In this document: positions 37,518 to 50,438 of the stretch, piece after piece | How the letters are laid out: each line of letters begins with the position of its first letter | Position numbering within the stretch: position 1 is the stretch's first letter | The notes under the pieces: model-generated | Seen by the model: the letters and a program-made list of their open reading frames with translations, nothing else | Told to the model about the DNA's origin: nothing | The model's database searches: none | Origin: Paramecium pentaurelia | Lineage: Eukaryota; Ciliophora; Oligohymenophorea; Peniculida; Parameciidae | DNA length: 64,000 nt | Reading direction: 5' to 3' | NCBI GenBank assembly: GCA_905183005.1 | Contig: CAJJDO010000104.1 | Coordinates: 124,001 to 188,000, forward strand | Position numbers and translations under genes: made by a program

Positions 37518-38674
37518 ATGACTACCTTTTGTGTACGATTTAATTTTAATTTTTGATTATTAGCAAATAGATGATGTTTTTTAAGTCCTTCTCACCTCTG
37601 ATCAGGCTAGAGTGATTGCTAAAAAATTACCTCCTGGATTTAGTGTAAATTTAAGCAGATAATCAAAAAGAGATGTCAAAGTTTTAGAATAAAATTATAA
37701 AATTTTAGAAAGTCCAATAGGATATTTCTTCAGATGAAGATAATAAAGTCATTAAAAAGTCTTATGTTGCACCTTATCGAGCAGAAAATACAGATGAGAT
37801 GAAAAGATGCATGACTTTACTCTAAAAATTGAAGAAACATTAATTAGCAGCACCATTTTTAAGAAAATTGGATAATGTCAATTATCCTTAAGAATTAGAA
37901 TATGTTGACTTATAAATAGTCGAACAGAATCTCAAAAATAGTAACTATATCTTTTTACAATGATAAGATGTTTATCAGACAGCTACTCAATTTTGGGTAG
38001 ACATAAAGAAAATATGGTAAATGTCCTATACGATGAACAGCAAGGGTTCTTAATTATATGCAATGACATAAGAACTTGAATAACACTTTAATGAATTGTA
38101 TAAAGAATTAGATAAACCATATCCATAAAAATAAATAATTGATTAACCAGTTAAAGCTGATAAATAATAAAAGAAACCTCCCGCAGTGCAATAAACACCA
38201 GTCAATAACAAGAAGCCAGTGTATAAATATATTATTAAATCTTTAGAAAATAACCAAGTTTAATGGAATAACCAATGAATATGTAAGAAAAGAGAGCTTT
38301 AGTTTCAAATATAAATAGTTTACCACCTGAACACTTGAGAGGAGTTTGGGAAATAGTTTCTGATGGATTAAAAATCTAAGAATAAAGTGATGAACTGGAA
38401 TTCGATATAGATACATTACCTGTAAAAAAAACAAGGCAATTAGAAAAATATGTAAATACGAAATTGGAATACTTAAAAAAATAATAAAGTAAAAAAGTTG
38501 CAGAAGAAACGAAAGCATAAGATAAAACTGATAGGATAGTAAAATATTAAAAATATTATTAAGGTTCATACAGCTAATACTACATATAACTATGCTCCAT
38601 AACCAGTTGCTCAACAAAAACAACCTGACACTGGAGACAGTTCATTTAGCAGTGATGCTGATAGTTCTGGGTGA
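37518..38674 (+). CDS. BET-family protein: bromodomain plus NET (extra-terminal) domain
   Basis: Acetyl-lysine reader of chromatin. 339 aa after five introns (31, 28, 27, 26 and 25 nt). Bromodomain (about residues 85-185): CMTLLQKLKKHQLAAPFLRK, NYPQELEYVDLQIVEQNLKN, VYQTATQFWVDIKKIWQMSY, LYAMTQELEQHFNELYKEL. After a Lys/Gln/Pro linker, the NET domain: NMQEKRALVSNINSLPPEHL, WEIVSDGLKIQ, ELEFDIDTLPVKKTRQLEKY. It ends in the Ser/Asp tail SSFSSDADSSG common in BET proteins. A single bromodomain plus NET matches plant GTE and protist BETs rather than the two-bromodomain animal BRDs. The canonical acetyl-lysine Asn is not obvious, because an intron lies next to the BC region. Confidence 0.87.
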
Positions 38675-39273
38675 GCTTAATTTTTATTTTTGTTTTTTTT
38701 GATTAATTCATTTAAACTAATATTTTCTCATTATTAAATTAAAACATCCAATTTTTGTAAATTAAAAAATTCTATTAGATTGTAATATTATTGATTGACT
38801 TTTCTCTATATTTTAATAATTTTCTTTTTGAAATTTTTATAATTTATTTATCACAATCTAAAAGTAGACAAATATTTCAAATATTTTGATTAACTTTTGT
38901 TATTAAAAACTCTTACTCATGATAAATTATTATATTTATTAAGTTAGTTAAGACATAGTATGAACATAAAAATTAAGTTAAGTAACAAATAAATATTATT
39001 ATTTATTTTATTTTACATTTATTACTTAAAAGGTATTGCAGGAACATAATCTCAATTCTAATAAGTAATCTAATAATTTAACACCAAATGATATAATTTA
39101 CTTGCTAAAATAAAATCAAATATAAATAATATTTTGTAATTCTTAAATATTATTATCAGAGATCATTTTAAATTGAATGATTGATAATGAATATTCTATA
39201 TTAAACTTTCAATATTTAATGCTTATTATATAAATTACGAAAAATACTATTTTATTAGATAAAATTAAAAAGA
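38675..39273. other. 600-bp convergent intergenic region
   Basis: Between the 3' ends of the BET and Myb-like 2 genes. Very AT-rich, with no gene or structured element recognised; it must contain both polyadenylation regions. Confidence 0.4.
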
Positions 39274-39725
39274 TCAATCTCTATTTAATCCTTTATCAAA
39301 TTTTAGCAATTCCTTTTGAATTTTATTTATTTTTTTTGTATTATATGCAGGTTACTGTTATGTAGGTTATTAGTAAGGCATTGTTGCATAAGGAAACCCT
39401 TAATGGTTAAATGCAGGCGAATTAAATAACCTTAATAAACAAGGAACCTCTGATTAAGGGGCACTTTAATCAAGATTGTTTGTAGATTTCATATATTCAT
39501 CAAAAAGCTGTAATTAACTAGAATAATTCTTATTTCTCATTTCATAAGGTGAGGATATATTATTTGGACTTGATTCTTCATAAATAAGTAAAATAAATAC
39601 TAATTAAATAATGTAAAGGAGAGAAAGGTAACATTGGAGAAAATACAGGTAATCCAAGCATTAGTGATTATTGTTGCTGCTACTATTAAATCTATTATTA
39701 TTAAGATAATAATAATTATTATTAC

Positions 39726-39768
<43 letters not shown>

Positions 39769-39876
39769 GTATTTATTATGATTACAATTATTAATCTTAT
39801 TAATGTTCTTCTTTTATTTCATTACTTTCAATTTATATATTCTTTTAATCATTAATAGTATTTTAATATAAAGTAA

Positions 39877-39941
<65 letters not shown>

Positions 39942-40834
39942 GTTTTTCTTATGCGTTTACTAGTCAATGGTAAGGGACCTTCATAATCTTTTCCCTATAA
40001 ATTAGCCAATAATTTTTTAATTGCTATATCTTCGTTATCTAGCTACTAAAGATTTAAGTTGTTTCATACATTTTGTCTTCGATAAGTATTCATCATCGAA
40101 TTGTATTGATTTTTTACCTAATTTTCTGTTCTTCCTGATATCTTTTTTGAAATAAGAGACCATCTTTTTCCAATTTCTTAAACTAGCAATAATAATTGTA
40201 ATTATTCAGGTTATGACCATTCAGATCTAATTAAATATTTAGCTATACTTTTTCAATTCAGGATTCAAATAATTATTCCATCTCTCTCTAATTTATTTAG
40301 CATGTCTAACTATTTTAGCTGGATTTATTCTATTGAAATCTATTGTAATTTAAGTCCAATTTTTGTTTTCATTTGGGTCTGTGATTAAGTTTTACAATAT
40401 TTCATCTTCCTCAGGGTTCCAAGGGGCCATTTTAAGATTAGTTTTTAGCATGCTAATCCATTTTAAATTCAATAATTATTCTGTTACTCCTAAGACATTT
40501 GATAGATAATGCCAATCATCTTCAGACTATCGTATTAAATTCATATTACAGGGTTTAAATCACTCTTATTTGTAAATTCAAAATATTTCAACACAGTCCA
40601 AACAAATAAAATTTTATCCTTTCTGTGCCATTTAGTACGATGTTCCTCATTTGTACGTCTACATTATAGTATTATAATCTACTTTGAAAACTCTTAGAAA
40701 TAATAATTCAAGATATTTTTGCAAGGAGGAAAGCTCTTCTCATTAATCTTTAGAACCTTTTTTATTTGTTTTAATTTGACAGGCCTTTCTTTAAAATCGC
40801 TGATGTCCTCTAAAAATTATGAAAACTTCGACAT
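39274..40834 (-). CDS. Myb-like (SANT repeat) DNA-binding protein 2
   Basis: 480 aa after five introns (24, 23, 22, 24 and 25 nt). Repeats: RTKWHRKDKILFVW ... DDWHYLSNVLGV; APWNPEEDEILQNLI ... QIRERWNNYLNPEL; SEWSQPEQLQLLLLVQEIGK, RWSLISKKISGRTENQVKNQ. The WNNYLNP linker and GRTENQVKN helix mark the same family as Myb-like 1, from which it is strongly diverged. The middle is low-complexity: 20 Asn (AAT) codons, then a Gln-rich stretch written mostly as TAA. The last exon (after a 25-nt intron near 39560-39584) adds LFNSPAFNHQGFPYATMPY and a basic end. Likely transcription factor. Confidence 0.85.
39725..39937 (-). repeat. PolyN and polyQ trinucleotide tracts in Myb-like 2
   Basis: Plus-strand 39878-39937 is 20 consecutive AAT (Asn) codons on the minus strand. 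39725-39766 is a run of TAA plus one TAG (14 Gln codons), with further Gln codons down to about 39660. Trinucleotide runs of this purity are expected to vary in length. Confidence 0.8.
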
Positions 40835-41388
40835 ATTAATTTAATTAAAATATTTAGATTATAATGGAAAAAAGATATCAAAAATAATATGATTCCAATA
40901 AATTAATAAAGTTCTCATATGAATTTGATTAGTTTTGTGAACATTTTATTTAAACTTCATTTGCTAAATAAATTTGTATAACCTAAATTTATGATCATTG
41001 ATTATTTATGAAGTTCCTATCTTAAATATAAATAAGTCCTATATAATTATCTAATATCGATACTTCTCTATGTTAAAATAAAAAAATATACATATTTATA
41101 AACAAATTAGCCAAATTTTAAACTCTTTATCAAATTTTTGGAAATCAGTTTAATATTTTTTTATTGATTATTTCTAAGATAAAAAAGTAAATGTATATAA
41201 AAAAGAAAAAAATAAATTTTGTTTATTATAAGATGATATTTCAAAATCAATAATAAAACATTAATTTTATGCTATTTATTAGAACTTAACATTCACTTTT
41301 TTAAATAATATTAATTATCAGTGTAATTTTAAACATTTTAAGGCGTATTATTAAAAATCAAGTCTTATTATTTTTTAAATTTAACAAA
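40835..41388. promoter_or_regulatory. Divergent intergenic region between Myb-like 2 and the MFS gene
   Basis: About 550 bp of AT-rich DNA holding the promoters of both flanking genes. No other feature recognised. Confidence 0.35.
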
Positions 41389-42735
41389 ATGATTGACGTC
41401 TACACAAGTTCTCTCTAATATAATAGAGATAGATCCTTCATTATCATAGCAATGTTGATATTGATGGCAAATGCAAGTTATATGATGATGATACCACTTT
41501 TTCCTCCATTAATAAAAGAAAAGGGATTCACAGAAGCTGGAATTGGTATTATTATGTGTTTTTACCCACTTGGATGCATATTAGCTTCCTATATGTTGGG
41601 GAAAATGCATAGTACTAAAAAAATCATTTTATAGGGTTTAGTAGGATAGTTGATTATATCAATTATTTTGGGGATTTCATATTTTTTGAATGGACCTCTT
41701 TTTTTTATTCTTTCATCAATTTTAAGATTCTTTTAAGGAATTGTAAATCTATCTATTCAATATTTAGTCAAATACCATGATTTAGGTACCTTCATATTCA
41801 ATAACTGGACACTTATTTTCAGAACAAATTTCAGAAAAAATTGCCAAATTAGAAATGGCCTGCAACTTTGGTTTAATATGCGGCCCTTTGATAAGTGGTG
41901 TTCTATTTATTCTAGCAAATATTTATAGCTTTAATACTTTTCAATATTCCTTATATTTTGTGGCATTCTTATACTTTTTCATAGCTATTTGTGTAATGTT
42001 ATTTCTTGATGAAAGGATATTCAACATCAATCAAGAGCAACAAGAAGTTTAAATCAATTATTATGAAGTGTTTAAAATTCATGAATTGAATGTGACATTT
42101 ACTTCTTATTTCTTCTTAGGAGTAACTGCATAAGCATTACGTACTTATTTAGTAATATATATCAATTAATATTAGTCTGTTTAATTATTGGAAGTTTATA
42201 ATCTAGATGATGCAAATTCTTAATTCCTATTTATGATTTACACTTTTGTAAGCTTCTTTGGAGCTTATTATATAGCTGAATAGAAAAAGTACACTTTAAA
42301 TTAGCTTTATACCTACTGCCTCTATGTTGGAGCTATTAGTCTTTTACTTTATGGTCCATCTATGATAGGATTACCATAGTCTATTTATATTATTTGTTTT
42401 GCAGATGTAATAAGAGGAATAGGAATTGGATCAGCGTAATTCTTTTTTTAATTTCTAGACCTGCTATTATAATGCCTTTATTTGTTTAAATTATGGAGAA
42501 AAATAAACATAAAGATTAAGCAGCCGAGGTTGGTTCAACTCTTTTGATTGCAGGATGGTCATTAGGAGATTTAATTGGACCTATTATAGGAGGAATATTT
42601 ATAGATTAAGTAGGTTTTGATAAAACTAGTGTAATAATGAGTGGAGCATTATTTGTTATAGCCTTTATATATTAAAATACTAGTCATATCGATTAAGAAT
42701 AATAAGGAATAGAGTTGCAGATTCTAATTCATTGA
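41389..42735 (+). CDS. Major facilitator superfamily transporter
   Basis: 432 aa after two introns (25 and 23 nt). Twelve hydrophobic spans are visible. The first half begins SFIIIAMLILMANASYMMMI, followed by LFPPLIKEKGFTEAGIGIIM and the FQGISNTMIQVPSYSITGHL segment, which is the RxxQGxGxA/PSYS region of MFS helices 4-5. The second half has GPSMIGLPQSIYIICFADVI, RGIGIGSAPAIIMPLFVQIM and WSLGDLIGPIIGGIFIDQVG, the mirror motifs of helices 10-11. The layout recalls the DHA1/SLC18-like branch (drug or amine antiporters), but the substrate is not predictable. The N-terminus lacks a signal peptide, as expected. Confidence 0.85.
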
Positions 42736-43362
42736 TGTGCATAAATTTGATTTTTTATTTTTTTGTATTAGAGTTATTTTTTTAAATTACTAATGAATTA
42801 TTTTCATATATTCAAATACATTCAGTTTAGTTTAATTTAATATATAGAATCTTGAGTAGAAGGACAAAAATTTGATTTAGACATTTAAAATTAATTTTAT
42901 ATAAAAATTGATACAAATTTAGAGAGAACTATTTAATTTCATATTCTGTATTCATGCTAAATTACTCAAAATTATTGATACATAATTAATAATACTTAAA
43001 TAGGATAAGATGACTTAATTAAAATCTTAGTACTTTTTAATAAAATTTAAATAGAAATTAGACAAATTAAAGATTTTAAAATTTCTTATAAATTTATCTA
43101 TAATTCATGTCTAAATTGAATAAATTAAAAAATTTGTTTGTTTTTCATTTATTTATTCAATAACAATATATTAATTTTGGTTACATATTTAATAAAGTTA
43201 TTGCTATGATATCAAATTCAAAATTGAAAATTGACTCTAAAAAAATCAAGAAAACAACTGATTCGATATTAAATGAATCTGAAAAATTCTTATTTTTAAC
43301 AAAATTTGGAATGGTTTATTAAATTATGTTAGTATGTTAGTATAATTATATAAAAAATATTA
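42736..43362. other. 630-bp intergenic region
   Basis: Between the MFS and CH-domain genes. A 57-codon frame from ATG 43207 (MISNSKLKIDSKKIKKTT) overlaps the next gene's start in another frame and is probably chance. No other feature seen. Confidence 0.35.
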
Positions 43363-46300
43363 ATGAAAGTTTCACTTGATCATGATGTCTATAAATGGTT
43401 ATTGTCTCTTACTATTGTTAAACCTTAATAAGTGAAAAACACTGGTAAAGTTGAATTAGATGAGAACCAAAGTAAATTATTTGTTAATGGCATCAAATTT
43501 GGAGAGGCCCTAAATAAAATGCTTGAAGCAAGATCTATAGTAAATATTACAATTAATTTAAAGCATGTCCCAAATTTAAGTGATTAAATGAAAAATTAAC
43601 TTACTCCAGGAGTTAAATTATTCAATTGGAATATTTTATAAGATGCATTTCAAAAAATTAACTTGCCTTTGGACAACGATATTAAAAATCTAATTGTAAA
43701 TGGAGACACCGAAATGATGAATGAACTACTCAAGGATATGATGGAATTAGATAATCAAATCAATAGAAAATCATAAACTAGAGGGTCAGTTAGATCCTCA
43801 GAGGATTCCTCTTTTGAAACTTAAAAGAAACCTCCAAGCAGACCAGCATCGAAATTACCATAAACTAAATATGATATTTAGGGAAATAATAATGAATTAA
43901 TTTTAGATGAATTAGATACTAAAAAACCATTAAATGAGTCTAAGTCTTTACTTGAATTTTTTATTACAGGATTATCTAAACATCTAACTTTAAAACCTTA
44001 ATAAGCTGCATCTTTATTATCTAATGGTAATAAATATTTAGCTCATTTACTTGTAAAAGGAGTCAAGGGAGAATTTGAAACTTTGATCAATTGGTTAAGT
44101 GATATTTATGCTAACATCTCTAGAGTATTCAATTTTTTAGAATAATAAGATTCTAATATTCATTATTTTTTTGCAACCATAAAACCAGGTCTTTTATCTA
44201 AAGAATAAGAAATTACTCTTTGGACCTTAAGGATAATGGGTAGAACATATTTTGAACTTTCTGAAATGGAAATGCATTAATTAGGATATGAATGGTTCTG
44301 CAAGGAAAATGGAGGTTTGGCAGCCACCTTTTTATGCATGTAAAGACATCCAAATTTATTGAGTTAAATTTGTGAATTATACAGTTAAGTAGCTAGATTT
44401 AATATTGTTGATTTTTTTACTGTCTAATTCAAAAAATAATTAGCTGACAAATGCGTTGACATGTTAAATTCTTTGATTGAATTTCTATACTAATAGAAAA
44501 CTCTAAAGGATGAATTAATTTCACAAGGGATTGTACAATATTGGGCATAGGCAGCATTAAAAATGTCAGATTCTGATCAGTTGCCAATTAAGATACAAGG
44601 TCTTAAGTATTTAACATTAAATTGGTTATTATATCCAATTTAATTTGAAGAAGACTAAAACTATCCTAATCAATATTTATTCTTAATGAAAAAGGGCACT
44701 AGAGATTCCTCAAATAATTTGAAATATTTTTCACTTAATATGTTATTTCGATTACTTGATAAATTAGCTACTGATAGAAATCCATATGCAGCAGTTCTAT
44801 ATAAGAAATTGACATTTACTCTAATTGAAAATTATAATGAATTGGATGTTAGGGAATTCATGTTGAACAATTTTATGTATTTAATACAAAAATACTCATC
44901 TATTCCTATTGATATTCTATTAGAACCTTTGATAAAATAGGTTATGTTGAATGATGCTTTAGTTAACTTAACAGATATGATATTGTTTAAATTTATTAGT
45001 AAACATCCAAAGATGAAAATAAGATTGGCTATATTATTATTGGATTTGCTTGCTAAAATATATTTAAATAGTGTAACAATGTCACATTTATCATTTAATC
45101 CAATTTAAGTTCTTTTGGCACGTTTTGCAGAATCTCCTATGTTGAGAGAATATGCTTTTAAATTGTGTAAAATTGGTCTAGCATTACATTATGGCAGTTT
45201 AAAGAGTAAAAGACAATAGGTAAAAACAAATGATTTGTCTATCCTCACAGCATTATAGTAACATAATAATGATCATGAAATACTTGAAGCTTAAAAAAGA
45301 GCTCAAATAATTGAATTAATTAAGTTCATAATAAATATGTAATAAGATGAATTAAATGAATAAATAAAACCCTTGTTATGTCATTTTTATATTGAATTGT
45401 ATTATTTTATTGTTTATAATTAGATAAAATATAAATATTAAGGATAAGGGAGTAATTACATTATTAAATATGTTTGGTAATCCTGAGAAAATAGTTTAAG
45501 TTATTAAATAATAATGGGAAGCTGATAAATAGGAATAGGATGAAATATTGAAATAATCTCAATTAATAATTGATAATGAATTTGTGTAAAATTAGTAATT
45601 GCATTCTGCAGAATAAACTCCTTAAACTATAAAGAGTGAGAAAAAATAATAAAATGATGGTGATCCTTTTAATGATTTAAGATAAAAGGAATTGGAAGAT
45701 GAAAAGAAATTTTTGGCTTAAAATGGTGTAGGATTCAAAAAGAGAGTAGTAGAATTAGAAAGAGGAAAGTAACCAATTGCTTCTACTCAAAATACCTAAT
45801 CATAATAAGTGAAGAAAAAGCCTTAATAGGTAGACCCTAAAGTTTTAGAAAACATAGCTAATATTAAATTAAAAAAGGAAGAAGAATTACTGAAGAAATA
45901 ATAAGAAGAAGAAGAGAAGAGAAAAAGAATTGAAATATTACAAAAGAAAGCATAATAAGAGATTTAGAAAAGAACTACTGGAAAAGCTATTGATAAAGTT
46001 GATGAAAAGAAAGTTGAATTGATTGATTTGGATGATCATGAAACACATGATTATGAATCTATGAGTGTAGCTATTAAAAAGAATCATAAAGCAATGAAAT
46101 ATTTATTTTCCAAATATTCTAATACAACTAATTAAGCAAGTAAAAAATAATATTTTGGAGAACTTTAAGAATAATATGAAATTATATAGTTATCTGATAT
46201 AATGAGAATGTTAAAAGATTATTAAGTGAATATGTAAAAGGAAGAAGTACAAGCATATGTTAAAGCTATAAATTAGAAATACTCTGAAAATAAGACTGAT

Positions 46301-48380
46301 CAATTTAGTTTAGATTAATAGAATTTTGAAAGATTTTTAGCATAGCTTTCTATGAAAATTGAAGTATATACATTTTAAAGAAGACCTGCAGGTTAATGTT
46401 TAGAATAGTTTATGTAAAGTTTTGGTTCTATTGCAAAATCAAAAAGTATAATTCTTATAATATTTTAGATGAAAATCATCTTATATTTTTAGATCCTGAT
46501 AATATCAATATTGATCCAGATAGAGATATAATTAGATAGTTAAATTTATAGCTTTAAACTTAAGATGTACCTGTTCCAAGTAAATTCAAAAAGGTTACAG
46601 AAAAATAATTGAATTAACAATACGAATATAGATAATAAGCTATATTAGGAATTGAAAATGCATGGCTTGATTGTCATGAAATAGTCAATTAATTGATTTC
46701 AGATACATTTAAAACTAATGTTATGGAACCATTATCAGATATAAAGATTATATGGAAAGTCAAACCAAATCCTTAATAATAATAGGAATAAGTTGTTTAA
46801 GTGAAATAGAGAGATAATTCATAATAGAAGAAAGTTATTAATAGAGCAATTGAAGATAAATTATTAAAATAATAAGAAGAAGAATAAAAGAAATAGGAAG
46901 CTGAAGAAAAGAGAAAAAAACATTAAGAAAAGTTAAAATAAGAATATTTGAGAAAAAAGAAAGAGAAGGAAGAATAGGAATAATTAAAGAAGTAAGAAGA
47001 CAGATAAGAGATGATAGAAAAAGCAGAAAGAGAGAAAAAATAACAAGAACTATTAAAAAAAGAAGCAGAAGAAAAAAAGTTAAAATTAAGAGAATATAAA
47101 GAAAAAATGGCAGAAGAAAGTAAAATTAAAGAGGCTTAGAATATTGAAATGTAAAAACAGAAATAAGAATTAGAAAGAAAATAAAGAGAAGAGTTTTAAA
47201 AGAAATAAAAAGAAGAAGTAAGTAAATTATTAGAATAAAAAAAAAAAGAATTTAAAGATAAAGAATAATAAGAGAAATAAAAAGAATAGAAAGCAAAAGA
47301 GGAAATAAAAGAATGGAAAAACAATGTTGAGGTAATGCTTTAATAAGAATAAGAAGTAAGATAAAGGGAAAAGTAAATGCATTAAAAAATTTAATAATTA
47401 TAACAAAATTAAGATATTCAATAAGTTTATAAGAAATATGAAAAATAATTATAAGCAATTTATCATGCTTATTAAGAATATACTGATTGGAAGATTGAAA
47501 ATGCAGGAGTAGAAAAAGAATTATTATAATTTAAAGGGTTTACTAATTTTGCCTCTTAATTCAGTATTTATCCTGCTATTATAACTCCTGAAGATGCATA
47601 ATTAATCTTTAGATCAATAACAAGAGAAAGAGAAAGATAATAATAATAATTGAATGAAAAAAATGGCTTTAATGCTGTACCACCAAAGGGAATGAACTAT
47701 CATGAATTTTAATAGGCATTATTAAGAGTTGCTATAAAAGGTTAGAAATATTTTGATCTTCTAAATGAGAAATATGAGAATAATATGAAGACCATTGATA
47801 TGATTGCATTGAAAAAAGATCAAGCAATTTAAGAAGAAGGACCATTGGAAAAACGAGAAGATCAATATTAACAAGTTGATGCAACAAGTTCAAAAACTAT
47901 GCAAGGTTTAATGTATTTTTTAGATATGCCTGAAGAGAAAACTGAAATGAATTCAAAATTAAGAGCATTAAAATTAGAATTTTAGAAAGTAGCAGCATAA
48001 AGAGATAAAAAATAAAGTAATTTATAATAATTAATTATAGTGGTTTAATAAAAGTTAACAGATGAAGTTAAGTAACCAACAAAACGAAAATAGTCAATTG
48101 GATAAAAGGAAGGAAAAGATAAAAGTTAAGAAAAATGTATTTTATTAATTTATAAAATAGAATAACCTTAAAGAAATAAATCTTAAAATATTAGAGTTGA
48201 TTCTGCATAGAATAAAATGAAATCATCTTAAAAAGATTAAATTCAAGCTGTTGATGAAAATGAATTAAATAAGCAATCTCCTAAAAGTATTATAGATTTT
48301 ATATAATTATTTAAGAAATAGAAACTACAGGTCCAGATGGAAAAAAGGAAAGTTGGAAAGTTAATTAATAAAAATAATGA
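43363..48380 (+). CDS. Giant CH-domain/armadillo-like/coiled-coil protein, probably axonemal
   Basis: 1644 aa after three introns (31 nt near 45408, 23 nt near 46450, 29 nt near 48285), exact frame. Residues 1-105 resemble a CH (CH_2-like) domain: MKVSLDHDVYKWLLSLTIVK ... KLFNWNILQDAFQKI. Residues ~190-690 are helical repeats of the ARM/HEAT type (for example LSKHLTLKPQQAASLLSNG, NMLFRLLDKLATDRNPYA, SKHPKMKIRLAILLLDLL). Residues ~690-1150 are polar with a short coiled coil. About 1150-1370 is a Lys/Glu/Gln coiled coil. Near 1410-1500 lies a compact region, FTNFASQFSIYPAIITPEDA ... GMNYHEFQQALLRVAIKGQ, EF-hand-like in spacing. Ciliary CH/coiled-coil proteins have this style; no exact family recognised. 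Confidence 0.75.
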
Positions 48381-49136
48381 TGATATATAACTAACTTTTA
48401 AATTATTTTTATATAAAAATCAAGATAGAATTGACATTCTTTTAAGATGATTGTAATTATAAATCAAATTTAATATTATAAAGATATTTATAATATATAA
48501 AGTAATTAAGTGTTTTAAGAATCATTTTATAATATATACTTTTAAAAATCTTATATTATCTAAATTGATTTCATTAATAACTCTATTAGAATTAAAAAAT
48601 CTAAAGATAAATCAATAAAGCTCAGATTCTAAAATCAATAATTAAAGTTAATATCTCAATATTATATTTAATATCATTAAATATAATTTTAACACTCCAA
48701 GATATTATCATAATATTTTTTATTCATTTATACTATATTCTCATTTACTATGGCAAAACTCAAATAATAAGTATAGAATTTTTCATATAAAATCTAAAAT
48801 AATACACAATTAAAGATCCTCATATTCTCTTTGAATCTATTATTTTTAAATTGAATTTTAAGTAATTAAAAGAATCATTAAAATGGAACTCTTTATTTCT
48901 ATCTATTAAATAGATCTTTATTGATAAATATTTATTAGTATTATGTGTATCTGAAATATTAAAAAAAAGAAAGTATTATTATTAATATATAATATTTATT
49001 TAAATTGCATTCTGCAAAAGTTATACTTAATGTATTCTATTCTTCATAAACCTATATTTTATTTAATTTGTTGAAAGAGAAGAATACATATTTTATATTA
49101 TGAATAAATTTATTGATGTTTGATATATTTTATTAA
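48381..49136. other. 750-bp convergent intergenic region
   Basis: Extremely AT-rich. No open frame with coding character, RNA gene or repeat recognised. Confidence 0.4.
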
Positions 49137-49661
49137 TCAGATTTCAACTTACTTGCTGGTTTAACCAGTGCTATCATCTTCCTATATTGAATGCTCATAT
49201 CCATTAAATGCAATTTGGAAACAAATACCTGTCACAGCAAACCAATTTGAAACTGGAATATTATAATCAAGGGAGGTGTCTTTGAACTTAATATATTTTA
49301 AAATTCAAACTTAAGCTGTATCAGATCCTATTCCCATTCCGATTGTTATGAGAATCCAACCGATCAAACTAATCCCTAATGATCCATATCCTAAGGCAGC
49401 TTAATCTATAGCAATTTTAGCCAAGCTAATCAACAAGCCTAATAACAGGCAACTTGCTCCGGCTATATTCATTATCACCCATGTTTAATAATGATCCATT
49501 CCTGTTAGGTCTGCAATATTGTAAGATTTTGCTTGATAACAGTATTATGCCATCCAGCATGAAACATACAATATCATTCCAATATTACTAATAAAAGCGC
49601 TATAAAGATATTAATCTAATATATTACTATCCTCTTGGTAACCTAAAATAATAATATTCAT
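49137..49661 (-). CDS. Small four-span membrane protein (166 aa)
   Basis: ATG 49661 to TGA 49137-49139 with one 24-nt intron. About four hydrophobic segments: AFISNIGMILYVSCWMAQY, WVIMNIAGASCLLLGLLISL, GSLGISLIGWILITIGMGIG and WFAVTGICFQIAFNGYEHS. Base composition is distinctly less AT-rich than the surroundings, which supports a gene. The N-terminus (MNIIILGYQEDSN) might begin in an earlier exon, because GTAATG...TTTTAG upstream looks like a 22-nt intron, but no upstream ATG fits. Family not recognised. Confidence 0.6.
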
Positions 49662-50438
49662 TACATTTGTTCTTCTTGCAGAATAATTTAGAAAAAATAA
49701 ATAATATCAAAATATTTATTCATAATCGCATTTAAACTAATCTGAAACGAGACTCATCAAAGATTTTAAATATGAATACTTTCATTATCAAGATTATTCA
49801 TATTTCCAATATTGATTTAAAGAGAAATAGATTTTTTACTTAAAATATGTAATCCATATTTTCATTATATAAAAGAATCAAAAATACAAATGGCTCATAT
49901 TATCAATTAATTAAATAGTGAAATAAAGCAATTAGAGCTTTGATCATTATTTGTTCCCTTCTTTTATTTGTTATATATCTTTTAACAATACTATGTGTAT
50001 GATATTAATTGTTATTTTTTGTTTGTATGTAATAAGTTAAAATTCTATAATTAATAATCATTATTACAGCAATTCTTTCAAATCATACTGTTTGATATAT
50101 AATAGTTCTATACAGATCAGATGAAGTATGATAATATTTATAAGTGAAAAAACTAAGAAATTTTGAATGTCTAATCTATTCTTTTTTATTTTCTTCATTA
50201 TTATATTGGAACTTTTAGAAATAAACAATAATATTTATTCAAAATATATGTTTATTAGATAAAATATCAAAGAGTAAAATATATAATGCTTTAAAATTTT
50301 AATTTCAGCATTTTCTAAAACTAACATAAATTTTTAGTATTATAAATTTATTGGATATGATGATGTTATAGTATTGGTATTGTATTTTTGTCATTTACAA
50401 TTTTGGATAATTACATATATATGTTATTATATTAATTA
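49662..50438. promoter_or_regulatory. 780-bp divergent intergenic region
   Basis: AT-rich, with promoters of the genes on both sides. A 17-codon frame (MAHIINQLNSEIKQLEL) near 49900 is too short to call. Confidence 0.3.

Noticed and set aside
38243..38623. 126-codon minus-strand hydrophobic ORF.
   Set aside because: It lies antisense to the NET domain of the BET gene, whose plus-strand frame is clearly conserved.
39634..39855. Plus-strand ORF with a poly-isoleucine run.
   Set aside because: It is the reverse of the TAA/TAG (Gln) run of Myb-like 2; the minus strand gives the coherent protein.
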